NCBI GenBank assembly: GCA_030682385.1
Contig: JAUXOG010000013.1
Location: 1-64,000 of the forward strand
Direction of reading: 5' to 3'
DNA: 64,000 bases
From: Bacteroidota bacterium
GTDB lineage: Bacteria; Bacteroidota; Ignavibacteria; UBA10030; BY39
Shown here: positions 1 through 9,917 of the stretch, piece by piece
How positions within the stretch are numbered: the first letter of the stretch is position 1
Layout: every line of letters starts with the position of its first letter
Position numbers and translations under genes: made by a program
Notes under the pieces: model-generated
Seen by the model: only the letters and a program-made list of their open reading frames with translations
Databases searched by the model: none
What the model was told of the DNA's origin: nothing

Positions 1-1924
1 AAATTTCAATATCAAGTAGTGGCGAATAATTTTTTAAATAAAATATTGTGTATCTATCGACATCATTTGCGCTCAAGAAAGATTTATCTTCAACCTGAGC
101 TAATCCAGTTAGTCCGGGTTTTAACAGTGTAATTTCGTTAACAACATTCTCTATCGGAGATCCGACCAAACTATATTTACCGGATATAACTTTCGGCAGT
201 AAATAATAATAAAATTTTTGCTTAAATGCTTTCTTGAATGGAAATAAGATAACAATAATTACCGACGCTATCACTATATCGAAAACACGTTTCGTAATTT
301 GATATATTTTAGAATCTAACTTGTAGTCGATTTCGATTAACGGCAGGTCGTTCAAATTATCGATATGTGTTTTGCCGATGATTACTTCTAAACTATTTGG
401 TACCATTCGATAATTTACTTTACGTATTTTTGACCTGCCGATAACGGATAATATATCTTTATACGATAACTCATCGGTCGAAAACAACACATCGCTGATT
501 TTGTATCCTTCAATTATTTTACCGATAGTACTCACACTTCCGATAATTTCAATGCCATCTATTTTATTACCGATTTGTTTTCGATTCAAGTCGATAAATC
601 CTATAACATTATAGTCATAACGCATCGGTAAACGAAGTTTTTGCAAAAGTTGCCGGGCATTTGCAGATGTGCCTACTATCAAAGTTCTTCTTCCTCCAAA
701 ACCACTCTGACCAATTTTACTGTATCGCAATAATATCTTAATAATCAATCTCCACATCGATAGTAATACAACTGAAATCACAGCAGAATAAATTACAACA
801 ATTCGGCTAAACGCGAACTGTTTGAAAAAATATGTGAGTGCCGAAATAATTGTGAACCCAATAATTACCGAAAGTATTATCCGTGTGATTGAGTTTTTAT
901 GTTTACTATATCCTCCTGAAAAGTAATTGGTGGTAACAACAGCCAATGCCGGTATTAAAGCCATTGGCAAAAGGGCATAGTCGGGTATATTGACAGTTTT
1001 ACCGAATCGAAAATAAAAACCTAGAACGATAGAAAAGTTAATTAAAACCCAATCTGTCAGAGGTATAATCGAAGACTTTATAAGTCTGGTGAAAGACGCT
1101 AACCACGACCGAAATACGATAGCCAGGTGTAATATGAAAAGGATGAGAGTGGAGTGGTTGAGATGTTTCCTGACAAAAATGTGCATAGCATTGTAAAACA
1201 TTTTGATGTCGTCAAGGCTGCTCTGTTTTGTGCTCTCACCTTTGTAATGGATAATTTGAGTTTTGTGGTAGTACATAACCTTCCAACCCGCTTTGATGAT
1301 TCGATAGCACCAATCGAGGTCTTCGCCATACATAAAATAGGATTCGTCGAGTTTGCCAACTTGTTCGTAAACATCACGCCGTAAAAACATAAACGAACCG
1401 CTGACAGCTTCTACCTCATAAGTTTCATTCGGGTTTAAATAAGTTAAATTATACTTACCGAATAATTTAGTATTAGGGAATAAAGCACTCAAACCCGAAA
1501 CTTTAGTAAACGCCGACCAAGGAGTCGGTATGCTGCGCCGGCAGGCAAGTTGTAAACTGCCATCAGGATTCAGAATTTTACAACCGGCAAGCCCGATTTG
1601 CGGATTGTTTTCGAGATATTCAATTAGCGAAGTCAGTGTATCTTCTTGAACAATCGTGTCGGGATTTATCAAAAGTATATATTTCCCTGAAGATTGCGTT
1701 AGTGCAATGTTGTTAGCAGCGGCAAATCCTAAATTAGTTTGATTTATGATAAGTTTGACATCAGGAAATTTTGCCTGAACTAATTCAACGCTGCCATCAT
1801 CCGAAGCGTTGTCAACAACGAAGATTTCCCCCTCGATGTTTCGCAATGCTTTATGGATTGAAAGCAGTGCGTTCTCTAAAAAAGAACGAACATTGTAGTT
1901 TACTATTATTACCGTGAGTTGCAT
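1..1924 (-). CDS. GT2 glycosyltransferase fused to a polyprenyl-phosphate sugar phosphotransferase-like (WcaJ-like) domain; partial, runs off the left edge
   Basis: Hand translation from ATG at 1924: MQLTVIIVNYNVRSFLENALLSIHKALRNIEGEIFVVDNASDDGS..., then TM segments, a Rossmann-like region (GGRRTLIVGTSANARQLLQKL) and KRVFDIVIAS...GKYSLVGSP...KPGLTGLAQV. The lines I checked by hand along the frame were open. It is absent from the ORF track, probably because it is incomplete. Confidence 0.85.
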   Translation of the reverse strand, partial: MQLTVIIVNYNVRSFLENALLSIHKALRNIEGEIFVVDNASDDGSVELVQAKFPDVKLIINQTNLGFAAANNIALTQSSGKYILLINPDTIVQEDTLTSLIEYLENNPQIGLAGCKILNPDGSLQLACRRSIPTPWSAFTKVSGLSALFPNTKLFGKYNLTYLNPNETYEVEAVSGSFMFLRRDVYEQVGKLDESYFMYGEDLDWCYRIIKAGWKVMYYHKTQIIHYKGESTKQSSLDDIKMFYNAMHIFVRKHLNHSTLILFILHLAIVFRSWLASFTRLIKSSIIPLTDWVLINFSIVLGFYFRFGKTVNIPDYALLPMALIPALAVVTTNYFSGGYSKHKNSITRIILSVIIGFTIISALTYFFKQFAFSRIVVIYSAVISVVLLSMWRLIIKILLRYSKIGQSGFGGRRTLIVGTSANARQLLQKLRLPMRYDYNVIGFIDLNRKQIGNKIDGIEIIGSVSTIGKIIEGYKISDVLFSTDELSYKDILSVIGRSKIRKVNYRMVPNSLEVIIGKTHIDNLNDLPLIEIDYKLDSKIYQITKRVFDIVIASVIIVILFPFKKAFKQKFYYYLLPKVISGKYSLVGSPIENVVNEITLLKPGLTGLAQVEDKSFLSANDVDRYTIFYLKNYSPLLDIEI

Positions 1925-1927
1925 TAA

Positions 1928-2644
1928 TTAAATTTTGCCAAACAAACTTTGAAATTTTAGTTTCCATACCAAAAACACTGCTTCGTAAATAATATTTTTG
2001 GACATTTTTGAAGTACCGTGTGTTCGATCTACAAAAATAATCGGGTGTTCTACAATTTTAAATCCCTTTTTCCAAGCTTTGAAATTCATTTCGATCTGGA
2101 AAGCATAACCATTCGAGTGGATTGCATCCAAATCTATTGCTTCTAAAACTTTTCGACGAAAACACTTGAACCCACCTGTAGTGTCTTTAATCGACATGCC
2201 GGTGATAATTCGTGTATATAAACTTGCACCGTAGGATAAAATCAATCTTCGTATGGGCCAGTTTAAAATTCTAACACCATCTATGTATCGTGAACCCAAA
2301 ACAACATCAAAGTCCTTTATCTTTTTTAAAAAGTTAGGAATTTCGTTCGGGTCATGCGAGAAATCGGCATCCATCTCCATCACGTAATCGAATTTTTTCT
2401 CGATAGCATATTTGAAACCTGCAACGTATGCGGTTCCTAATCCCATTTTGCCGGATCGCTTAATCAAGTGTATTCGAGAATTACCGGCTTGCATACGTTC
2501 GACTATCGATCCCGTGCCATCGGGTGAGTTGTCGTCCACAATCAGCATTTCGACTTCGGAGTCTTGAGATAAGACTGCATTTATAAGCCGTTCGGCGTTA
2601 TCGGCTTCGTTGTAAGTTGGTGTTATGACTAATGTTTTTGGCAT
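1928..2644 (-). CDS. Polyprenol-phosphate mannosyltransferase-like GT2 (DPM1 family)
   Basis: MPKTLVITPTYNEADNAERLINAVL...IVDDNSPDGTG...MDADFSHDP. Confidence 0.85.
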   Translation of the reverse strand: MPKTLVITPTYNEADNAERLINAVLSQDSEVEMLIVDDNSPDGTGSIVERMQAGNSRIHLIKRSGKMGLGTAYVAGFKYAIEKKFDYVMEMDADFSHDPNEIPNFLKKIKDFDVVLGSRYIDGVRILNWPIRRLILSYGASLYTRIITGMSIKDTTGGFKCFRRKVLEAIDLDAIHSNGYAFQIEMNFKAWKKGFKIVEHPIIFVDRTHGTSKMSKNIIYEAVFLVWKLKFQSLFGKI

Positions 2645-2664
2645 AAACTAATTCCAAATGGTTG

Positions 2665-3771
2665 TTAGATTGTGTTTAAAAAATTTTTAACTTCGCTGGC
2701 AATGTATTCCTGCATCTCAAAAGTAAGTTCAGTGTGCATCGGAAGTGAAATTACTTCGTCGGTCATCTGTTCGGTAACCGGTAATTTTAAATTGGGCGAT
2801 ACCAGATTGACGTATGCTTGCTGCTTGTGAAGAGGAACAGGATAATAAATTGCGTGAGGAATACCTTTCGATTTTAAATGTTCTGCTAACTTGTCCCGCT
2901 GCGGAACGCGTAGCGTGTATTGATGGAAAATATGTTTAGCATAGTCTTTCACTTTGGGTGTAATCGCTGGTGTGTTCTCGAAAAGCTTATTATAAATTCC
3001 GGCTGCTTTACGGCGGGCTTCGTTCCAATTGTCCAAATATTTTAACTTAACATTTAGTACGGCAGCTTGTATTGAATCGAGTCGGCTGTTAACTCCGAGA
3101 ATTTCATGATAATATCGTACTTTAGAGCCGTGTAAAATAATCATTCTTAATTTTTCCGCAAGCTGGTCGTTGTTTGTTACAACCATTCCGGCATCTCCGT
3201 ATGCACCAAGGTTTTTGCTCGGGAAGAAGCTAATAGAGCCGATATCGCCGATTGTGCTAACCTTCTTGCCTTTATAGTCCGTGCCCATTGCTTGTGCAGT
3301 ATCCTCAATTATATGCAAACCATATTTTTTTGCAATTTGCATTATGGGATCCATATCTACCGAATGGCCATAAAGGTGGACGGGTATAATTGCTTTAGCA
3401 TTTTTTGTTATAGCCGCTTCGATTTTTGTAGCGTCGATATTAAATGTATCGGGTTCAATGTCAACATAAATAGGTTTTGCACCTAACAATGCAATAGTTT
3501 CCACAGTCGCAACGAAAGTAAATGAAGTTGTTATTACTTCGTCTCCGGGCCCGATGTTAAGAGCCATTAGAGCGACCTGTAACGCATCAGTCCCTGAGGC
3601 GCAACCAATTGCATGTTTCACTCCTAAATATTTTGCGGTATTGGACTCGAAATCCGAAACCGTTTTGCCAAGTATGAAGTGTCCGGTATCGAGTACTGAA
3701 TGAATTGCTGCATCAATTTCTGGTTTTATTTTTTTGTATTGATTAACTAAGTCAACGAGTTGTAAGTTCAT
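2665..3771 (-). CDS. DegT/DnrJ/EryC1/StrS family PLP-dependent sugar aminotransferase
   Basis: GCASGTDALQVALMALNIGPGDEVIT, EDTAQAMG, FFPSKNLGAYGDAGM. Confidence 0.9.
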   Translation of the reverse strand: MNLQLVDLVNQYKKIKPEIDAAIHSVLDTGHFILGKTVSDFESNTAKYLGVKHAIGCASGTDALQVALMALNIGPGDEVITTSFTFVATVETIALLGAKPIYVDIEPDTFNIDATKIEAAITKNAKAIIPVHLYGHSVDMDPIMQIAKKYGLHIIEDTAQAMGTDYKGKKVSTIGDIGSISFFPSKNLGAYGDAGMVVTNNDQLAEKLRMIILHGSKVRYYHEILGVNSRLDSIQAAVLNVKLKYLDNWNEARRKAAGIYNKLFENTPAITPKVKDYAKHIFHQYTLRVPQRDKLAEHLKSKGIPHAIYYPVPLHKQQAYVNLVSPNLKLPVTEQMTDEVISLPMHTELTFEMQEYIASEVKNFLNTI

Positions 3772-3863
3772 AGTTTTTATTTTCCATTTTATTCTTTATG
3801 TTTGTTGTATTGAATAATCAATAATTTGTCATGTTGAGGAGGCTGACCAATAAGTTTGTTTTC

Positions 3864-4012
3864 TCGTTACATTCTTCGACTTGTCGTCGAAGAACACTCG
3901 AAAACCGACAGGGTATGCAGGTTCTCGAGTGCGATTTCGTAGAAATCGTGTATCGAGAGAACATTTTAGTCAACCACAAACTTTGTCGAAACACTTGTGG
4001 TGAGTGTAACGA
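3864..4012. repeat. Cloverleaf-like intergenic structured repeat (closing stem plus nested hairpins)
   Basis: Closing stem tcgttaca(3864-3871)/tgtaacga(4005-4012). Inner inverted repeats: ttcttcgac/gtcgaagaa (3872-3880/3886-3894), cactcgaaaac/gttctcgagtg (3895-3905/3921-3931, 10/11), cgatttc/gaaatcg (3932-3938/3942-3948), accacaa/ttgtggt (3973-3979/3995-4001). Confidence 0.7.
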
Positions 4013-4034
4013 ACAATGTTTTAGAACTTAAAAA

Positions 4035-4078
4035 CACCCTTCGACTTCGTTCCGTTTTACGGGACTTCGCTCAGGGTG
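4035..4078. repeat. Inverted repeat CACCCT...AGGGTG with TTCGACTTCG/ACTTCGCTC interior
   Basis: caccct(4035-4040)/agggtg(4073-4078), immediately 3' of the cloverleaf element. Confidence 0.5.
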
Positions 4079-4141
4079 ACTATCTACAAATTTTTTCAGA
4101 TGTCTCTTGTTGGCATTCCATAATATGAATATTTAGATTTT

Positions 4142-5539
4142 TTAATGTCCTTTACCTAATAAAACCACTGCTATAGTATGGAAGAGTATTTTGAAATCCA
4201 TTCTTAAGGACATGTTCTCAATATAAAATAAATCGTACTGCACTTTCTTCTTAACGTCTTCAATGCTTTCATCGTATTTATGTTTTACTTGTGCCCATCC
4301 GGTAATACCGGGTCGAATTTTTAGCCGCCGCTTGTAAAGAGGTATTTCCTTTGTGAGTTGTTCCACAAAAAAAGGCCGCTCTGGTCTCGGACCGATTAGA
4401 CTCATGTGTCCATCTAAAACATTTATGAATTGTGGGATTTCGTCCAACCTTAGTTTGCGTAAAAATTTTCCTACGCGTGTAGCTCTGGCGTCATCCTTGT
4501 TCGCCCATACCGGTCCCGATTTATGCTCGGCGTTTTCAACCATCGAACGGAACTTTATTATCTTGAAATATTTTTCATCTTTTCCTACACGTTCCTGAGT
4601 ATAAAATATCGGTCCTTTCGATTCGAGTTTAATTGCGATAGCCAAAATAATCCAAATCGGTAATCCAAGAAAAAGTATTAAGAATGATACACATATGTCT
4701 ATTAATCTTTTAACAGCGTGTTCCCACGGCTGCATTAACTCGGTAGAGATTTCAATTAACGGAAAACCGTAAATTTGGTTTGTGCGCGCCTGCCCGCTTA
4801 TGATATCGTATAAGTCTGGTATTATCTTAATTCTAACATCGTTACCGTTGCACGCAGCGATTACATTCAACAATTTATCGTGCTCAGTTGAATCGAGGGC
4901 TATAAGAACGTCTTTCACCTTGTAATGTTCGCTTATTGTGGGTAGGTCTTTTATAGTACCGAATACACTTACACCTTTGTAATTTGCATCTTCTTTCTCA
5001 GTTGAAACAAATCCGATAACATTGTGTCCTAACGCTGGATATTGTTTGAGTCGGTCAAACAACTCTATCGCTTTCTCATTCCAGCCTACAATGATTGTAT
5101 TGTTCAATCCGATACCGCGTAATAGCAGACTCCGTTGGAATGTATGATATAACAATCTGCCGGTGGAAGTAAACCCTAAAAGTAAAGACCAGTAGATTAA
5201 TATCAGAAAACGTGAGTGCATCGGAGAGCCAACGCTCTGGTCGTCCATGAATATTATGAAGAACAAGAATAAGGTACCGAAAACAGAAGCTTTAGCGAGA
5301 GCAATAAATTCATCGAGACGTGATTGAGCACGCCATGTGCGATACAACCCGAAGAAGAAAAAAATGAACAGCCAATAGACTAAAATGATTATCATTGGCA
5401 GCCATAAATCGGGTTCGATGGCATAGGATACCCAACCGCTTCGAATTCTGAACAAATAATAAGCGAACCAAGCTAAATTAATAGCTAAGAAGTCTATCAG
5501 TAATAAAAAGTATTTTTCTTTTGAAAATCGACCTTGCAT
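4142..5539 (-). CDS. Exopolysaccharide biosynthesis polyprenyl glycosylphosphotransferase (WcaJ/WbaP-like), catalytic domain intact
   Basis: KRLIDICVSFLILFLGLP...FKIIKFRSM...KLRLDEIPQFINVLDGHMSLIGPRPERP...RPGITGWAQV. Confidence 0.92.
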   Translation of the reverse strand: MQGRFSKEKYFLLLIDFLAINLAWFAYYLFRIRSGWVSYAIEPDLWLPMIIILVYWLFIFFFFGLYRTWRAQSRLDEFIALAKASVFGTLFLFFIIFMDDQSVGSPMHSRFLILIYWSLLLGFTSTGRLLYHTFQRSLLLRGIGLNNTIIVGWNEKAIELFDRLKQYPALGHNVIGFVSTEKEDANYKGVSVFGTIKDLPTISEHYKVKDVLIALDSTEHDKLLNVIAACNGNDVRIKIIPDLYDIISGQARTNQIYGFPLIEISTELMQPWEHAVKRLIDICVSFLILFLGLPIWIILAIAIKLESKGPIFYTQERVGKDEKYFKIIKFRSMVENAEHKSGPVWANKDDARATRVGKFLRKLRLDEIPQFINVLDGHMSLIGPRPERPFFVEQLTKEIPLYKRRLKIRPGITGWAQVKHKYDESIEDVKKKVQYDLFYIENMSLRMDFKILFHTIAVVLLGKGH

Positions 5540-5846
5540 AATTAGTATTAAGATAAAAGATTATCGTAAAGATTACAAACCATTGAGAGAACTCTTGTAA
5601 ACCTTACAGAGCCACTCACAAATTTCAAAAACTACTTTCGTATGACATCCCAAGTTGGGCGTTTACGTCGAAAAGATGAATCTTGCAAATCCTACAAAAT
5701 ACGTTGTATTCATTGCAATAAAATAATATAGTAATCTGAATATATCAAGACTAATTTTCTTCAGTTAAAAAAGGAATCCGATCGCGACTATAATTGTTGG
5801 AAATTAGGAGATAGTCTTCCATCAAAAATATTCAATGTACTTTTCT

Positions 5847-7088
5847 TTAATAACATTCAGTAGAAATATTTTTTAATATATTAAAGTAACTCATTGCAGA
5901 CTTCTCAAGTGTGTAATGATCCTCAAAATATTGTCGACCGTTTGCCCCCTCTTTACGAATCCTTTCCGCGTCAGCATAATAAGAACGTATTATATTGGCT
6001 AACGAGTCAGCATCATTCTGTTCTATACTGACTCCACAGTTGGCAGCGCGGATAATATTAGCAACTTCAGAAGTAGACTCAACTAAAGCTATCACTGGTT
6101 TCCCGCTCGCCAAAATAGAATAGAATTTGCTAGGCATTGATAGACCATCGATTCCCTTTTCCAAAGCTACAATTGAAATATCAGAACAGGTAAGGCTAAA
6201 AGGGAGAATATTACGAGGTTGATATGGGAAAAACTGAATATTTGATAAACCCATCTCCTCTGTCATTTTCATTAAACCGGGTTGTTTTGCCCCATCTCCA
6301 ATGAATATAAAACAGATGTTCTCATGTTTCAACTTGTTAGCTGACAGTATTATCGTCTCTAAGGGATGAGAAAGACCGAAGTTACCAGAATAGAGCACAA
6401 TAAATTTATCTCTTAAACTATGTTGTACAGCAAATGGATTATCATCTTTACTAATAACCTTAATGAAATTACCATTAACCCAATTATGTATAACAAAGAT
6501 TTTATCACTGTTACTCAATCGGTATTTATGAAATTTCTTAACAAGTGTATTACGCATTGATTCACTCAAGACTACAACTGCCGAAGCTTTTTGATAAATA
6601 AGTTTGTTGATCAAATTCCATCCCCTATAAAAATACCCTCCTTTTTTTAGATAATTCAACTGAACGGCTATATCAGGATATATATCATTCACAAGCCAGA
6701 CATATTTCCTTTTTTTTAAGATAGAAAAAAAATATCCGATAAACGGAAGAAATGGTGGATTAGAAACGAGCATCAGTATAGAATCATTGGGTTGCCTCAG
6801 TAACTTTATAAAAACAGATATAAAAAATAATAAAGAATTTGTAATTCTACCGAGTAAAAAATTTTTATCAAACCTTGTCGCCCATGTACGATATATTATC
6901 ACTCCATCTACAACTTCAGTGGCGATGGTTTTTTTATTGCCCGAATATGATGGTTGCGCTGTAAGGACAACGACCTTACAACCCAACCTACTTAATTCTA
7001 TCGATAATTCACTTAATAATTGGCCCGTTGCTGCAACGTCAGGGTAAAAATATTGAGAAACAATTTGAATTTTGATTTGAGAATTCAT
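5847..7088 (-). CDS. GT4 family glycosyltransferase (WcaI/WbuB-like)
   Basis: QIVSQYFYPDVAATGQLLSELSIELSRLGCKVVVLTAQPSY; GSTSEV-type donor-site region (ALVESTSEVANIIRAANCG). Confidence 0.85.
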   Translation of the reverse strand: MNSQIKIQIVSQYFYPDVAATGQLLSELSIELSRLGCKVVVLTAQPSYSGNKKTIATEVVDGVIIYRTWATRFDKNFLLGRITNSLLFFISVFIKLLRQPNDSILMLVSNPPFLPFIGYFFSILKKRKYVWLVNDIYPDIAVQLNYLKKGGYFYRGWNLINKLIYQKASAVVVLSESMRNTLVKKFHKYRLSNSDKIFVIHNWVNGNFIKVISKDDNPFAVQHSLRDKFIVLYSGNFGLSHPLETIILSANKLKHENICFIFIGDGAKQPGLMKMTEEMGLSNIQFFPYQPRNILPFSLTCSDISIVALEKGIDGLSMPSKFYSILASGKPVIALVESTSEVANIIRAANCGVSIEQNDADSLANIIRSYYADAERIRKEGANGRQYFEDHYTLEKSAMSYFNILKNISTECY

Positions 7089-7107
7089 ATGATTTATTTA
7101 GTAATAA

Positions 7108-8088
7108 TTATTTTTTCGCGAGTATTCCATCTCGCAAACCCTGCCAGATCGCCCATAGCTGTTTAGGTGTTTTTCGAGGATAATTAAAAAGATTTATTAA
7201 GATTACGAGTGACTTAATTGCAGAAATTAAAACAGTAAAGATTATCACATAAAAACGATAATACCATGGTTCCGTTTCAAAAGCCCATATTCGATTTCGT
7301 GTATGATAATACAGATATAATTCGGTGTAGTTTAGCCATCCCTTCCCGCCACCACTCTTATGATAAGCCACTGCTGAAGGGACATAAACGATTTTATATT
7401 TTGATGAGATACGCAGAGAATATTCAACATCTTCAAAATACATAAAATATTTCTCATCAAAAAGCCCGGCTTCTTCTAACATACTATTACGCATGAGAAC
7501 TAATACCCCGCAGGCAAAATCTGTATAACATAGACTTTCAGCCTTCTGCATAAATTTTAAATAATTACCTTTGTTCACTCCAGTACAAAGCCACCAATTC
7601 ATTTTCCCGGCTGAAGAGAATATTTCATTTGGCACAGACTGATAATATACCTTACAAGTAACCATACCGACAGCAGATTGCTTCTCTGCACTATTTACCA
7701 TCGGTTCAAGAAAGGTTGGTTCAACAATTACATCGTTGTTAATAACTAGAACATAGTCAGTACCCTTCTCCACAGCAAAGCGTATCCCCAAATTGTTTCC
7801 TGCAGCATATCCGGTATTCTCCTCTATGAGTATTATAGGCAAGTTCGGAAATTCCGCTTTAAGCCGTAGGCCACTGTCATCTGGAGAGCCATTATCCACT
7901 AACACAAAACTCAGGTTAGAGTAGGTTGAATTCTGAAGTGATCGAATACATTTGACTGTATCTTCATAACCATTATAGTTTAGAATAACGGCCGTCACTC
8001 TAGGAAGCTCGTCTTTTCGCTGTTTTATATTTTCATTGGCACAATTCATATTACGTTGAATTTTTGAAAACGGATTATAGTATTTCAT
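7108..8088 (-). CDS. GT2 family glycosyltransferase (rhamnosyltransferase-like)
   Basis: VTAVILNYNGYEDTVKCIRSL...LVDNGSPDDSG...FDEKYFMYFEDVEYSLR. Confidence 0.85.
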   Translation of the reverse strand: MKYYNPFSKIQRNMNCANENIKQRKDELPRVTAVILNYNGYEDTVKCIRSLQNSTYSNLSFVLVDNGSPDDSGLRLKAEFPNLPIILIEENTGYAAGNNLGIRFAVEKGTDYVLVINNDVIVEPTFLEPMVNSAEKQSAVGMVTCKVYYQSVPNEIFSSAGKMNWWLCTGVNKGNYLKFMQKAESLCYTDFACGVLVLMRNSMLEEAGLFDEKYFMYFEDVEYSLRISSKYKIVYVPSAVAYHKSGGGKGWLNYTELYLYYHTRNRIWAFETEPWYYRFYVIIFTVLISAIKSLVILINLFNYPRKTPKQLWAIWQGLRDGILAKK

Positions 8089-8115
8089 GTATAAAAACGT
8101 TCATTATTTCTATAT

Positions 8116-8901
8116 CTAAATTCTTCGAGCGAGTATTAATCTTATGAAATTATTAAATTCTTCCTCAGTTCCTTCCCGTCGAATTCCATTCTTAATTGTG
8201 TAGTAAACAAAGAAACCATAATTTCTCAATAGAAAATACCAATGAGGTTTGCGATGTCTACTATAGCTCAAATTTGGGTCAAGATCCTCAATGAAATCGT
8301 CACTGTTTTCTATATCAGCAAACCATCCATAGGGAGGGTGGTACCCCGCCTTAATAATTTTTAGAGTATGGTCAACATGTTCGTGGAAATTCTTATAAAA
8401 TTCATCCATCAATCCAATTTTTTCGATAATCGATCGATGATAATATGAAAATGCACCAACAGGATATTGGTAGAACACTACTCGATCCCTTGGAGATACT
8501 TTAATCACTTTTCTTGGATTCGGTGTTCCCGTTACTGTTTTATTAGCAGGTCCATGGAGACCATAATTTAGATGGGGCAACGATGCATTCTCTGCTATAC
8601 GAATGTAATTGTTAAAAACGTTTATATTTTTTATCTTTATGTCGTCCTCGCATAAAAAGATGTGTTCACATTCTTCATCCAACAGGTATCGCAAAGCATC
8701 GTTCTTTGAAATTCCAACTCCTTTATTTTTGCGGTGTTGAATAATCTTGGTTATTATCTGAGGATATGAACTCTCTGGATAAGGCTCACCATCATTGACT
8801 ACAACTAATCGTTCAACGGGTGGAATGCTATTGATACAATTGATAAACAATGGTAACCGATTAAACGTTATAACTCCTACTCCAATTCGACCTTTGATCA
8901 T
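8116..8901 (-). CDS. GT2-like glycosyltransferase
   Basis: MIKGRIGVGVITFNRLPLFINCINSIPPVERLVVVNDGEP...FLCEDDIKI. Start moved from 8976 to the internal ATG at 8901, which overlaps the upstream stop as ATGA. Confidence 0.75.
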   Translation of the reverse strand: MIKGRIGVGVITFNRLPLFINCINSIPPVERLVVVNDGEPYPESSYPQIITKIIQHRKNKGVGISKNDALRYLLDEECEHIFLCEDDIKIKNINVFNNYIRIAENASLPHLNYGLHGPANKTVTGTPNPRKVIKVSPRDRVVFYQYPVGAFSYYHRSIIEKIGLMDEFYKNFHEHVDHTLKIIKAGYHPPYGWFADIENSDDFIEDLDPNLSYSRHRKPHWYFLLRNYGFFVYYTIKNGIRREGTEEEFNNFIRLILARRI

Positions 8902-9917
8902 TGCTGTTTGTTCTCCGAATTTTGTAATTCTTGAAGAAGTATCCGCGAGGTAACAGCGCGAGGATACTTTAGACATGATTTACATAGCATAATTGCAGTC
9001 TCTTTATCACCTTCATTCATAAGTAGTAGAGCACTCATCCAACTAACAAACGCACGAGGTAGTATATAGTGTTTTGGGAAAAGAGTTTTTGATAACCTAA
9101 AAAGAGCGACATGAAAATAGGGAGGGAGTCTAAGATAGAGCAATAATCTGTTTTTTAGTCTTTTCCTTTTATCTGTATCCAAGGTAGTTATGTATCGCTT
9201 TCCATATCGAATCTGTATCTCAGCAGTCTCAACGGCCGTTTTTTCTATGTCTTGATATTCTTTATTGGATTTATCCTTACATAAATAATATGACCCGAGA
9301 ATCTGGGGAAAATGAAGTATGGGATATTTCTCTGCCACCCTGCATACAAAATCATAATCACCTGCTACTTCATAATTCTCATCAAACCATATTTGATCTT
9401 GAAAATGGAGTGAGGCTTTCCATACAGCTTGAGGACCAACTATATGACCTGCCAAGAGTCGAAGACGACTATACCGAGGTCTCTTCATAATTGCAGAATC
9501 CTTCGTGTCATTAAACAAAGCATTGGGCTCATCTGAAATAACCTGATCTGCATATACTAACCCAACATTAGGATTAGACTTCATAGTTTTTGTTAATATC
9601 TCAAGTGCGTTTGGATGAAGACGATCATCCGTGTTTGCGTTTGTAATATACTTTCCTTTTGCAAGTTTAATTCCTCGGTTCCAAGCTTGATAAATCGTTT
9701 CGCGTTGAGTTGTCGATATGTAGTAAATATTTGAATACCGTTTTTGGAATTCCTTTACAATTTCTTCTTCTTTTTGTTGTGAGCCACTATTGATAACAAT
9801 AATTTCTATCTGTGGAAATATCGTTTGGTCGACGAGATTTTCTAAACGTCCTTGCATAAACGCTTCTGAATTATAGGTGGAAATAATTGCTGAAATTAAT
9901 GTTGATTGCTGGCTCAT
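8898..9917 (-). CDS. GT2 family glycosyltransferase
   Basis: ISAIISTYNSEAFMQGRLENLVDQTI...NANTDDRLHPNAL. Confidence 0.85.
   Translation of the reverse strand: MSQQSTLISAIISTYNSEAFMQGRLENLVDQTIFPQIEIIVINSGSQQKEEEIVKEFQKRYSNIYYISTTQRETIYQAWNRGIKLAKGKYITNANTDDRLHPNALEILTKTMKSNPNVGLVYADQVISDEPNALFNDTKDSAIMKRPRYSRLRLLAGHIVGPQAVWKASLHFQDQIWFDENYEVAGDYDFVCRVAEKYPILHFPQILGSYYLCKDKSNKEYQDIEKTAVETAEIQIRYGKRYITTLDTDKRKRLKNRLLLYLRLPPYFHVALFRLSKTLFPKHYILPRAFVSWMSALLLMNEGDKETAIMLCKSCLKYPRAVTSRILLQELQNSENKQQ

Noticed and set aside
1099-1377. 92-aa minus ORF and the overlapping 76-aa plus ORF at 1154
   Set aside because: Both are out-of-frame shadows of the long GT2-PGT fusion CDS (1-1924, minus).
3831-4031. 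66-aa plus-strand ORF
   Set aside because: Lies entirely over the cloverleaf inverted-repeat region; composition is set by the repeats.
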